A stretch of 8,407 bases of DNA from Bifidobacterium breve. Lineage in GTDB: Bacteria; Bacteroidota; Bacteroidia; Cytophagales; UBA9547. The stretch covers positions 1 through 8,407 of the forward strand of contig CALPQG020000084.1 in the NCBI GenBank assembly GCA_943325655.2, written 5' to 3'. Numbering within the stretch: position 1 is the first letter of the stretch; every line of letters starts with the position of its first letter. Under the pieces are notes generated by a model, which had not been told where the DNA came from, did no database searches, and saw only the letters and a list, made by a program, of their open reading frames with translations. Of this stretch, positions 1 to 7,295 are shown in pieces. The position numbers were made by a program, and so were the translations under genes.

Positions 1-1
1 A

Positions 2-325
2 ACTTTCAAGTCTTTGATGCTACCCATACTTCACAATAAAGTTTTCCCGCCCGATGTATTGGTGCCATTGCAGTTATACCTCAAAAATGCGGGTGCATCG
101 TCCTGTTCCGACCCGCAGTTGTTAAAAGCTTTACAACAATATGATCATTGGCACGATGGTTTGGTATACCTTTCTGACATTAAGGAAGGGGAACTGTTCG
201 AGTTCAATAAGCGCATATTTAGAAAGCATGAATTAAGACGTACAAGAGCACTTTGTGTTGATGTGAGCAATGACAAACGGTACTTAATTGCAGAAGTCGC
301 CAAGGTGAGCAGAAAGACTGTATAG
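2..325 (+). CDS. SprT-like protein, C-terminal part (5' end outside window)
   Basis: This frame is open from the first bases of the window to a TAG at 323-325. TTG 14 and ATG 17 are probably internal, because the residues before them (TFKSL) fit the family. About 107 residues are visible. The stretch LMLPIL..KVFPPDVL, then SSCSDPQLLKALQQYD, then a small beta-rich C-terminus with FRK..LRRTRALC and RYLIAEVAKV resemble the C-terminal half of Bacteroidota SprT-like (SprT/Spartan zinc-metallopeptidase-type) proteins as I remember them. The HExxH zinc site that would confirm the family should lie upstream of the window and cannot be seen. SprT-like proteins are cytoplasmic and their role in these bacteria is poorly defined. 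The stop codon overlaps the first arm of the inverted repeat at 324-442. There is no sign of co-transcription with the next gene. Confidence 0.72.
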   Translation, partial: TFKSLMLPILHNKVFPPDVLVPLQLYLKNAGASSCSDPQLLKALQQYDHWHDGLVYLSDIKEGELFEFNKRIFRKHELRRTRALCVDVSNDKRYLIAEVAKVSRKTV

Positions 326-442
326 TTAAGAGTTCTCAGTTTAGAGTTAAGAGTTTTTTTGTTCTTTGAAAAAATATCAGGAATAGATTAAACTGAAAAC
401 GTTAAAAAGAAAACTCTAAACTGAGAACTCTAAACTCTAAAC
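324..442. repeat. Inverted pair of heptamer repeat arrays
   Basis: Two arrays of 7-bp units face each other across a spacer of about 50 bp. On the + strand, 325-359 divides into five phased units of the form GTTNNNN (variants GTTAAGA, GTTCTCA, GTTTAGA and a final GTTTTTT). On the - strand, 442-408 also divides into five units (GTTTAGA, GTTCTCA, GTTTTCT). Positions 324-348 and 412-436 are reverse complements at 24 of 25 positions, including an uninterrupted 20-bp match (329-348 with 412-431). A folded transcript would have a stem of about 25 bp with a loop of about 63 nt. From memory, similar heptad-like repeats sit between genes in other Bacteroidota. The pair could act as a bidirectional terminator or mRNA-stabilising structure, or be a non-autonomous dispersed element; the sequence alone does not decide. 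Confidence 0.85.
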
Positions 443-450
443 TTAAAAAC

Positions 451-1605
451 TTGAACCGAAAATTGAAAATTCTTTATATCCATCAGTATTTTAAAACACC
501 CCAGGAAGGAGGCGGAATTCGTTCTTACCACATCGCGAAAGCAATGGTAGCTGCTGGACATGAAGTGGAAATGCTTACTGCGCACAATCAACCTGAGTAT
601 GTTAAGATAAATATAGAAGGCATTACAGTACATTACCTGCCTGTAGCCTATGACAATTCTTTTTCTAAAATAAGGCGAATAATGTCCTTCATGTCATTTT
701 TTTTAAAAGCGACTAAGTTGTCATTTAAATTGAAAAAAGACCTGATTTACGCCACCAGCACCCCATTATCAATTGGTGCAATTGCTTTGTGTGTGAAATG
801 GATTACGAAAACGCCGTACATTTTTGAAGTCAGGGATTTGTGGCCCAAAGTTCCTATTGAGCTGGGCTTTATTCGAAACCGTTTTGTAATTGGTGTTTTG
901 AATTCTCTTGAAAAACTAATTTATAAAAATGCCAAACATATTATTGCTCTATCGCCTGGTATAAAACAGCATATCAGTCAATTTAATACGCCAATTGCTA
1001 TCGTTCCTAATTTTGCAGATACGGCTTTTTTTCAAGCCACCGAAACACCTGTTAACGATAAACTCACCATTTCTTATATTGGTACAATAGGATTTGCAAA
1101 TGGATTGGACACACTGATTGATTTGGCTATTGTTGCTCAAAATAGTTATCCCAATCAATTTCAGTTCAATATCATGGGAGATGGTGCTGAAAAAAATAAG
1201 CTTCAGGCTAAAGTTACTGCTTCAGGCATTTGTAATGTTACTTTTCATGACTTTTCTGGTAAAGAAAAAGTGCGACTGTTAATGCAAAATGCTGATGTCA
1301 TGTATGTTTCCTTTGCTCCTTTTCCTATACTAGGAGAAACGACAAGTCCAAACAAATTTTTTGATGCGCTTGCCATGAAAAAAGTGATTGTTGTTAATTT
1401 TGAAGGCTGGCTGAAGGAGCTTTTATTTACCCATCATGCCGGATTTTTTCATGACGCCAAGCATCATGACAAATTGCTACTACATCTTCTTGAAGCCAAA
1501 AAAAATGCAGTTCTTTGGGAAAACATGTCCCTTTCAAGTGAAAATTTGGCTATTAATAATTTTGAACTTAACCATCACCTGAGTAAGATTATTGGACTGC
1601 TTTAA
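451..1605 (+). CDS. GT4-family glycosyltransferase (WbuB-like), TTG start
   Basis: This is a predicted cytoplasmic, retaining GT-B glycosyltransferase of 384 aa that transfers a sugar from a nucleotide-sugar donor to a cell-surface glycan precursor. The N-terminal Rossmann domain begins with KILYIHQYF and has the glycine-rich loop GGGIRS (20-25), then EVRDLWP (126-132), typical of WbuB-like GT4 enzymes. The linker PNF (187-189) leads into the C-terminal domain with ISYIGTIG (207-214), GDG (243-245) and SPNKFFDALA (299-308). There Asp305 stands near where many GT4 enzymes have the second Glu of the EX7E motif. Length is normal for the family. No ATG lies between the upstream in-frame stop at 403-405 and the conserved N-terminus; the first ATG (544) is inside the domain. 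The start is therefore TTG 451, or possibly TTG 463. No Shine-Dalgarno is visible. Donor, acceptor and pathway (O-antigen, capsule or exopolysaccharide) cannot be read from the sequence. The gene is separated from the chitinase operon by 432 bp. Confidence 0.88.
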   Translation: MNRKLKILYIHQYFKTPQEGGGIRSYHIAKAMVAAGHEVEMLTAHNQPEYVKINIEGITVHYLPVAYDNSFSKIRRIMSFMSFFLKATKLSFKLKKDLIYATSTPLSIGAIALCVKWITKTPYIFEVRDLWPKVPIELGFIRNRFVIGVLNSLEKLIYKNAKHIIALSPGIKQHISQFNTPIAIVPNFADTAFFQATETPVNDKLTISYIGTIGFANGLDTLIDLAIVAQNSYPNQFQFNIMGDGAEKNKLQAKVTASGICNVTFHDFSGKEKVRLLMQNADVMYVSFAPFPILGETTSPNKFFDALAMKKVIVVNFEGWLKELLFTHHAGFFHDAKHHDKLLLHLLEAKKNAVLWENMSLSSENLAINNFELNHHLSKIIGLL

Positions 1606-1663
1606 CTCCTTTTTTTGATTTTTTTTGTCACTGCATTCATGTCTTGTTTTTTATTTTCAAATT

Positions 1664-1697
1664 AAAGGGAGTTTTTGAACTCAAAAAAAATCCCTTT
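1664..1697 (+). terminator. Candidate weak terminator hairpin after the glycosyltransferase
   Basis: AAAGGGA (1664-1670) pairs with TCCCTTT (1691-1697). A competing inner hairpin GAGTT (1669-1673) with AACTC (1678-1682) has a four-base TTTG loop. The next T-run (1705-1709) is seven bases after the outer stem, so it is not a textbook intrinsic terminator. The A-run 1683-1690 would serve as a U-run for a - strand transcript using the inner hairpin. Placement 59 bp after a stop codon supports the reading; the poor T-tail weakens it. Confidence 0.3.
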
Positions 1698-1825
1698 GAA
1701 ATGATTTTTATACACTCTTTTTGTTGGACATAACTAGGACATTTTTGAGAAAATAATGTCTTTGTCGAAATTTTAAAAGGTCTTTTCTATTCTTAAATAC
1801 CCCTATTTTCCCTTTTAATCAATCA

Positions 1826-1856
1826 TTTTTACAAAAATGCAAAAAAGCTACATTTG
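1826..1856 (+). promoter_or_regulatory. Candidate Bacteroidota promoter (distal)
   Basis: TACATTTG at 1849-1856 matches the Bacteroidota -7 consensus TAnnTTTG fully. Nineteen bases upstream, TTTT (1826-1829) matches three of four positions of the -33 TTTG. Transcription would start near 1863, giving a leader of about 175 nt for the chitinase gene. A second TAnnTTTG match (TAGATTTG, 1910-1917) lacks a convincing -33 element. The region is AT-rich, so chance matches are expected. Confidence 0.25.
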
Positions 1857-1984
1857 TTTAGTGAAAAAAAATGATAGAATAGTACAATGCTTATTAGCCA
1901 AAACTTTTTTAGATTTGTGTGTTCCCTAAATCAAATCAAGAATAAAAGTGCGTTGTGGATGTGCAAACCATTTTCTGCTACAAA

Positions 1985-2015
1985 CTTGCATTTATAAGTG
2001 TTAAACATGTATTTG
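1985..2015 (+). promoter_or_regulatory. Candidate Bacteroidota promoter (proximal) for the chitinase operon
   Basis: CTTG (1985-1988) followed by exactly 19 bases and TGTATTTG (2008-2015) matches the Bacteroidota pattern TTTG-N19-TAnnTTTG with one mismatch in each element. Transcription would begin around 2022, leaving a leader of only about 16 nt. It is the best-spaced candidate ahead of the operon, but the distal site has the better -7 element. Confidence 0.33.
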
Positions 2016-2037
2016 TTAAATTGATTAAACCTGAAGC

Positions 2038-3447
2038 ATGAAAAATAAACTGACTACACTTCTTTTGCTGCTGCTTTTCACCTTTGCTGCCAAAGCTCAA
2101 ATTATTGAAAAAGAACATGTTACTCAAGAGTTAACCATTCGTCCTAATTATAAAAATATAGTAGGCTATTATACTTCTTGGGAATGGTACAAAAGGGCTG
2201 GCCTTACCGCTCCGGGTAATATGGATTTCTCTAAATATACCATCATCAATTATTCGTTTTTTCAAACAGACAAAGAGGGGAACTTGTGGGGAACAGATGC
2301 TTGGGCAGATTCAATTTTGCTGAGAGGTAAATACGATTACAATGATCCAATTCAACCTGCTTATTTTCCCAATACGTCTTTAATTGATTTGGCTCACGTG
2401 GCTGGTGCAAAAGTAATGGTGTCTATTGGTGGTTGGACATTGTCAGAAACTTTTCCTGTAATGGCTTCTACGGCAAAAGGAAGAGCAAATTTTGCCCATA
2501 ACTGTGTCTTACTTTTACACAGGTATAGTTTTGATGGGATAGACATTGACTGGGAATATCCTTGTTATGCTGAACATAAGGGTACGCCAGCCGATAAAGA
2601 AAATTTTACACTATTAATGAAGGCTATTCGTGATTCGATAGATGTTTATGGCACTAAAGTAAATCAAAAAATGCTTTTAACCGCTGCTTTTGGTGCACAA
2701 GATGTTAGAAATGAAGCGATTGAATGGGATAAGTTAAAAGATATCATGGATTTCTTTAACATGATGTGTTATGATTATAATGGTAGCTGGAGTGAAAATG
2801 CTTCTTTTAATGCGCCATTGTATGCGCCCGCTGTAGGTGATACCAATGCCTTAGACAATACTTTTAGGCGTTTGGTGCATAAATACCATGTTTCTCCAAA
2901 ACAAATTAATTTAGGGGTAGCCTTTTATGGCAGGTCTTTAATGGGTAAAGAAGGCACCAAATTAGACATTTATGGTACTGAACACAAGGGTTGCCAAGAT
3001 ACCATTACTTTCGTTCCTGATTTAGGGGGAAGTTTATATTGGAATATTCTTTTACAAAAAGATAAGTTCGATGAAAAATGGGATGATAAAGTGCAAAATC
3101 CTTATTTGATAGGAAAAACGGTCAATACGTATTTAGATTATGATGACCCTCGCTCTATTAAACTGAAAGCACAATATGTAAAAGACAAAGAAGCTGCCGG
3201 GGTAATTATTTGGGAAATTTCTGGTGATGTGGTTGAAAAAGGGGTTGGATCGGGTGTAGTGGCATCCACTCCTTTGATTGATGCCTTGAACTCGGTTTTA
3301 CAAACAGCTCGCAAAAAACCTATTCCTAGACGCTGGAGGGATCCTGTAGTGAAAATTGAAAAAGAAAAAGGTTGGAGAGCGAAAGCCATCAAACAAAATA
3401 TTAAAAATATTTATAAAAAAGGAGAAACGCCTACTTCCAAACAATAG
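2038..3447 (+). CDS. Secreted GH18 chitinase-like glycoside hydrolase with basic C-terminal tail
   Basis: This is a predicted exported enzyme of 469 aa that cleaves beta-1,4 linkages in chitin or another GlcNAc-containing glycan by substrate-assisted catalysis. Residues 1-20 form a signal peptide with likely cleavage AKA|Q. The GH18 barrel starts at IVGYYTSWEWY (41-51). Other landmarks are SIGGW (129-133), the catalytic DGIDIDWEYP with Asp166, Asp169, Asp171 and acid/base Glu173, MCYDY (243-247), GVAFYGRS (293-300) and the closing IIWEISGD (390-397) with Trp392. The segment between GVAFYGRS and YDDP (about 301-370) fits the alpha+beta insertion domain of subfamily A chitinases. All expected catalytic residues are present. 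Residues 425-469 are strongly basic (16 Lys/Arg against 4 acidic) and match no binding module or type IX secretion C-terminal domain I know. It is the first gene of the apparent operon, 47 bp before a barrel gene. Chitin as substrate is inferred; peptidoglycan-like or N-glycan substrates are alternatives. Confidence 0.92.
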   Translation: MKNKLTTLLLLLLFTFAAKAQIIEKEHVTQELTIRPNYKNIVGYYTSWEWYKRAGLTAPGNMDFSKYTIINYSFFQTDKEGNLWGTDAWADSILLRGKYDYNDPIQPAYFPNTSLIDLAHVAGAKVMVSIGGWTLSETFPVMASTAKGRANFAHNCVLLLHRYSFDGIDIDWEYPCYAEHKGTPADKENFTLLMKAIRDSIDVYGTKVNQKMLLTAAFGAQDVRNEAIEWDKLKDIMDFFNMMCYDYNGSWSENASFNAPLYAPAVGDTNALDNTFRRLVHKYHVSPKQINLGVAFYGRSLMGKEGTKLDIYGTEHKGCQDTITFVPDLGGSLYWNILLQKDKFDEKWDDKVQNPYLIGKTVNTYLDYDDPRSIKLKAQYVKDKEAAGVIIWEISGDVVEKGVGSGVVASTPLIDALNSVLQTARKKPIPRRWRDPVVKIEKEKGWRAKAIKQNIKNIYKKGETPTSKQ

Positions 3448-3494
3448 GTGCGTGTGCAATAAAATAAACTAATTAACCTAAAGAAAGTATTTTA

Positions 3495-5528
3495 ATGCTG
3501 AAAAATTACTTTACAAAAGTCTCTAGTCTCTTGCTTTGTGCGTCATGTTTAGGTACCAACCTATATGCCTCAGCAAAATCAGACAGTACTTCCTCGCAAC
3601 AGAATTTTGCTAGCAACGCTCCTCAAGAGTTAGGCTTGGTAAATTCTTACCTAAGATCCTTAAAACTTCGTTCGGCTGCCAAAACAAATGAGTTTGGCTA
3701 TGAAAATGGCAGTAAATTAGGGCTATTCAAAAATGAAATCAATGTAAGTGGTACCGTTCGTTTCTTGACGATATACAGGGATATGGGCGATTCTTACGCG
3801 GATATGTCTACCTCCAAGAAAAATATTTCATTTGTTGATTCACCTATCAGTAATACGGGTGGATTTTGGAGTGGCTATCCTATGTTTGAGTTAAACATCG
3901 CTTCTAAATTCAGTAAGCACACTGACTTTAATGTGGGGTATTCTTTTATCAATTTCATGAAAGGAAATGCTTCTTCAGATGTTCCAAATAGCACTTTGCT
4001 TACCAATATGCAAAACCTAAGGGCTGGCGGTACATTCCATACAGCCATTGGTAAATTTGCTTTTCAAGCGGGGTCTATTCTTCCTGCCAAATTGAGTAAG
4101 TTTTCTATGGGCCAACCTATTTATAGAGATGATTATTTCGATCGTTTGCCTTGGGATTGGTATAGAAATTCTTTCTTGAGGTACGAAGACTACTACAACA
4201 TCAAGTTAAACATGGGTGGTCAAAATGAAGGGCGTGCTTTGTTCTCTGGCTTAACCATGAATGGTAACATTATTCCTTTAGGACTTAATTTTACTGCTTT
4301 GTATGGTAGGTCAAGTCAAACAGCACCTTATTCAACGCAAACAGGCGCGTTTTTTCCAAGTATTTTATACGGTGGCCGTTTAGAGAAATCTTTGTTTACC
4401 AAAGATGTAAATGGTAAATATGCTTTCAACTATTATAGAAGAGAAGCGGATGTTGATAATTTTTCTGGCATTGCTGATAACAATCAAATGATGACATTGG
4501 ATGCTGATATGCAATTCAAAGGCTTGAAATTGGTTGGGGAAGTTGCTTTTTCGCAAATTAACAATACCGTAACCGATACTTTTAAAGTGGTGCCTAGAGA
4601 ACTTCCTCCATTGCACAGGTCAGGGATTGGCTTTCAATTGAGAGCCGATGCGTCTAGAAAATTATTGCCTATTCCTTTGTCTGTTGACTTGTATTACATC
4701 GAAAAAAATGTAGTGAGTTTCGATGGTTCTATTCTCAATACCAATTCAAACTTCAGAACAAGTGGCATTGCTACCGAAAACAAATATGACCAAAACCTCT
4801 TGAACAATGTGGTGCAAGAAATTGGGCAATATGCCAACAATAGAAAAGGGATTACTTTAAAATCTAATTTTAAAATTCAAAAACTTTCTGTTGACTTGGG
4901 CTTAATGGTTTCTGAAGAAATTGAAAACATCAATGATTCTACCATCACTATTCAACACAGGGTAAACTCATTCACAAGATCTAGGTTCCATGCTTTCTTT
5001 ATGGAAGGTGGTCCTTACAACAGGATTAGAAGTGTATTCAGAAGAGCGTACGAAAATATCGCCATTACCCAAGGAAATGCCAACAATAAAAAAGCTTTCA
5101 ATGCGGCGGATGTATTGTTGATGTACAAAACGAAAATTTTTGGCAAAGACATCGTCTTAATGAATTACCATACTTATTCTACAGCAACCAGCCACATTAA
5201 TTTGATGAATAATTTTAGCAACGATGCTTATACCCGTCAATATTATGTAGATGCGACCATTGCGTTCAAAGCCATGAAAAAAGTAATGGTGGTTGCCAAT
5301 GCGGGTTATGAAAAGTTATTGGGCGGTGTAAATACTGTTAAAGACAAAGTTTCGGGAGGAACAGTGAATCAAAGGGGAAAATCATTAGGCTTCGGACTTG
5401 ACTACGATTTCTTATCCACGGCAGGTTTGCATTTGCGTCACAAATGGTTTTCGCACGAAGATGTTAATTTTAGCTTAGACAAGTTCAATGGAACGGAAAC
5501 TACCCTAGAATTAAAATTATTCTTCTAA
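3495..5528 (+). CDS. Outer-membrane beta-barrel protein, 677 aa, family not recognised
   Basis: This is a predicted large beta-barrel of the outer membrane. A hydrophobic signal peptide (about 1-25 or 1-27, cleavage near LYA|S or ASA|K) is followed by a Ser/Gln/Asn-rich stretch (28-80) that probably lies in the periplasm. From about residue 82 the protein shows alternating polar/hydrophobic strands rich in Gly, Asn, Tyr and Phe, such as INVSGTVRFLTIY, and it ends in TLELKLFF with a terminal Phe, as in a BAM-recognised last strand. The Cys residues in the signal (15, 18) do not form a lipobox. Its landmarks SGYPMFEL (126-133), SKFSM (201-205), DDYF (212-215), LRYEDYY (228-234) and KGLKL (342-346) recur in the same order in the next gene, so the two are probably diverged paralogs. 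No TonB box, plug domain or SusC signature is visible. It sits between the chitinase and the second barrel. A porin, a glycan transporter and a surface scaffold are all possible; I do not recognise the family. Confidence 0.8.
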   Translation: MLKNYFTKVSSLLLCASCLGTNLYASAKSDSTSSQQNFASNAPQELGLVNSYLRSLKLRSAAKTNEFGYENGSKLGLFKNEINVSGTVRFLTIYRDMGDSYADMSTSKKNISFVDSPISNTGGFWSGYPMFELNIASKFSKHTDFNVGYSFINFMKGNASSDVPNSTLLTNMQNLRAGGTFHTAIGKFAFQAGSILPAKLSKFSMGQPIYRDDYFDRLPWDWYRNSFLRYEDYYNIKLNMGGQNEGRALFSGLTMNGNIIPLGLNFTALYGRSSQTAPYSTQTGAFFPSILYGGRLEKSLFTKDVNGKYAFNYYRREADVDNFSGIADNNQMMTLDADMQFKGLKLVGEVAFSQINNTVTDTFKVVPRELPPLHRSGIGFQLRADASRKLLPIPLSVDLYYIEKNVVSFDGSILNTNSNFRTSGIATENKYDQNLLNNVVQEIGQYANNRKGITLKSNFKIQKLSVDLGLMVSEEIENINDSTITIQHRVNSFTRSRFHAFFMEGGPYNRIRSVFRRAYENIAITQGNANNKKAFNAADVLLMYKTKIFGKDIVLMNYHTYSTATSHINLMNNFSNDAYTRQYYVDATIAFKAMKKVMVVANAGYEKLLGGVNTVKDKVSGGTVNQRGKSLGFGLDYDFLSTAGLHLRHKWFSHEDVNFSLDKFNGTETTLELKLFF

Positions 5529-5579
5529 AAAAACTTCAATCAATTCAGTATATCATTCTCATCATTAAAGAAATACAAA

Positions 5580-7277
5580 ATGAAATTCAAAGCACTTATA
5601 CTCCTTTCTTCAGTATGCTTGTCTGTAAATACATTCGTAAATGCCCAAAACGATTTTTACCTTAATGGAATGGGTAGGTTTCTGATCTCTGACAATAGAC
5701 TAAATGGTGGAGCACTCGCCGGAAACACTACTACACCAAACAAAGGGGTAAGTGGTTACTCTATATTTGATTTAACACCCACCATTAAAGTGGGCGACAA
5801 TTTAAAAGCATTGGTTACCCTTAGGTTAAAAAGCCCATTTGGGGCGTTCTTTGGTAATGGTACACAATACCAAATTCGTCAATTTCAAATCGGTGGTAAA
5901 ATTGCTGGTTTGGTGACCTATGAAGTAGGCGATATCAATGTGGGTGAAGGCATGTCAAAATATGCCATGAACAACGCGGATGATTTATTTTACAAATACG
6001 AATCTCAAGTGTTTACACAAAGAAGACAAATTTTAGAATATGAAAATTTCAATTTTGGTAACAAATGGCGTTTACAAGGGGCACAAGCCCGCACAAAACT
6101 TGCCATAGGTGCTGTTGTTGATACCATTGGTGCGTATGGATTTGTAGTGAGAACCAATGCGACCAACGATGCAAACATCGCAGATAGAATTTTAACTGGT
6201 GGACGTTTGAGTTTTATTAAAAACAACATGTTGACTGCGCATGGAAATTATGTGGGCTTGTTAGATATTCCGGTTACAACCACTCAAAATGTGTATAAAA
6301 ACCACGTTTTCATTGGTGATGCTACCTATGGTTTAGATTTAGGGGCAGTGGCTATCAAAGCGAATATTGAATCGGGTATTTCTACGTATGATTTCACTTC
6401 GCCTTCTGACTCGGTAAGTTATAAAGATTATTTTTACGATGGTGGTGTAAATGCTAATGTAAAAGGTTTGCAATTAAACTTCTTTGGTTCTTATAAAAAT
6501 GTTGGTCCTCAATTTTATAATCCTGCTGCGCAAACCAGAAGATTAAATGTTGATAACAGTCAAGGTTTGTTCGGAACTATTGGTGCTAATCCAAGAGCCA
6601 TGACCTTGTTTGATCGTTACAGCAATGAGTCGCAATACAACAGAAGCTTGGTGACTACTTTAGGTAATTTCATGCCTCAATACAACAACGCAAGTCCTTA
6701 TGGTACGGCGACCCCAAACAGAACGGGTATCACACTTGGTTTGGCAACCGATACTTCTACGAAGATTATCAATGCGGAATTGAAATACGAAATCTTGAAA
6801 GAGATTATCGGAGAAAACATTGCCGACCTGCGTAATTTTAATGTATTGACTACGGGTGGTTCTTTTGACTTAGGGAAATTTATTGCTTCTGAAAGAAAAT
6901 ATATGTTTTTAGTGGGATACAGAAATGAAGCTACCACAAGAGATGGTTTAGCAAAAATTGATTTGAAAAACAGTTTGCTTGATGCTGGTTTGTCTATCGA
7001 AATTCTTAAAAAATTAGACCTGCTATTGGGCTACAAAAAACTTACTTCTGTAGGAAATGAGCTTATCTCTGCTCGTACCATTGTGAATAAAGTAGACATT
7101 GCCACGGCTTATAAATTTAACATCGCACAAGATATCCTTTCTACTGGTGTAAACATCAAGTTTTCTACCAATTCATTCTTGAACATGACTTATAATTGGT
7201 CTACCAATACTACTGGTACAACTTCAAACAATTATAACATCAACCAGTTCTTCTTGAATCTAACTGTTAATTTGTAA
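5580..7277 (+). CDS. Outer-membrane beta-barrel protein, 565 aa, probable paralog of the preceding gene
   Basis: Residues 1-22 are a signal peptide with likely cleavage VNA|Q. The mature chain goes straight into barrel-like strands (DFYLNGMGRFLI, 25-36), without the polar N-terminal stretch of its neighbour. Long alternating strands continue to LNLTVNL at the C-terminus. Shared landmarks with the preceding protein are SGYSIFDL (58-65), SKYAM (126-130), DDLF (134-137), LEYENF (152-157) and KGLQL (295-299). Asn/Thr/Gly/Tyr-rich segments (for example 310-390) are probably surface loops. No plug domain or TonB box is seen, so active SusC-type transport is unlikely. The gene starts 51 bp after the first barrel and ends 18 bp before the lipoprotein gene, consistent with one transcript. 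Outer-membrane location is well supported; the transported or bound ligand is unknown, with a glycan being the contextual guess. Confidence 0.8.
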   Translation: MKFKALILLSSVCLSVNTFVNAQNDFYLNGMGRFLISDNRLNGGALAGNTTTPNKGVSGYSIFDLTPTIKVGDNLKALVTLRLKSPFGAFFGNGTQYQIRQFQIGGKIAGLVTYEVGDINVGEGMSKYAMNNADDLFYKYESQVFTQRRQILEYENFNFGNKWRLQGAQARTKLAIGAVVDTIGAYGFVVRTNATNDANIADRILTGGRLSFIKNNMLTAHGNYVGLLDIPVTTTQNVYKNHVFIGDATYGLDLGAVAIKANIESGISTYDFTSPSDSVSYKDYFYDGGVNANVKGLQLNFFGSYKNVGPQFYNPAAQTRRLNVDNSQGLFGTIGANPRAMTLFDRYSNESQYNRSLVTTLGNFMPQYNNASPYGTATPNRTGITLGLATDTSTKIINAELKYEILKEIIGENIADLRNFNVLTTGGSFDLGKFIASERKYMFLVGYRNEATTRDGLAKIDLKNSLLDAGLSIEILKKLDLLLGYKKLTSVGNELISARTIVNKVDIATAYKFNIAQDILSTGVNIKFSTNSFLNMTYNWSTNTTGTTSNNYNINQFFLNLTVNL

Positions 7278-7295
7278 GACATTAAAATTTACATT

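Larger units (their letters stand above)
1606..2037. other. 432-bp AT-rich intergenic region
   Basis: No convincing coding frame is present on either strand. The region starts with T-rich runs directly after the glycosyltransferase stop, contains a terminator-like hairpin (1664-1697), repeated GGACAT hexamers (1726-1731 and 1737-1742) with a facing ATGTC (1756-1760), and two promoter-like pairs near its 3' end. No tRNA, rRNA or recognisable riboswitch is seen. It most likely separates two transcription units: termination of the glycosyltransferase transcript and initiation of the chitinase operon. Confidence 0.6.

Noticed and set aside
365..395. Possible promoter between the repeat arms (TTTG at 365-368 with TAGATTAA or TTAAACTG downstream)
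   Set aside because: The -7 candidates match only part of TAnnTTTG or sit at the wrong spacing, and the region is AT-rich, so chance explains it.
325..450. CRISPR array in the repeat-rich gap
   Set aside because: Units are 7 bp, contiguous and arranged as an inverted pair; there are no spacers of regular length and no cas genes.
3300..3447. Type IX secretion C-terminal domain on the GH18 protein
   Set aside because: The end is a charged, low-complexity basic tail without the beta-sandwich pattern and conserved Gly/Lys positions of such domains.
3495..3560. Lipoprotein signal in the first barrel protein because of Cys15 and Cys18
   Set aside because: The residues before each Cys (LLL, CAS) do not form a lipobox, and a signal peptidase I site (LYA or ASA) follows; a beta-barrel ending in Phe is not expected to be lipidated there.
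3495..7277. SusC/TonB-dependent transporters for the two barrel genes
   Set aside because: Both proteins are too short (677 and 565 aa) and have no N-terminal plug domain, TonB box or carboxypeptidase-like regulatory domain.
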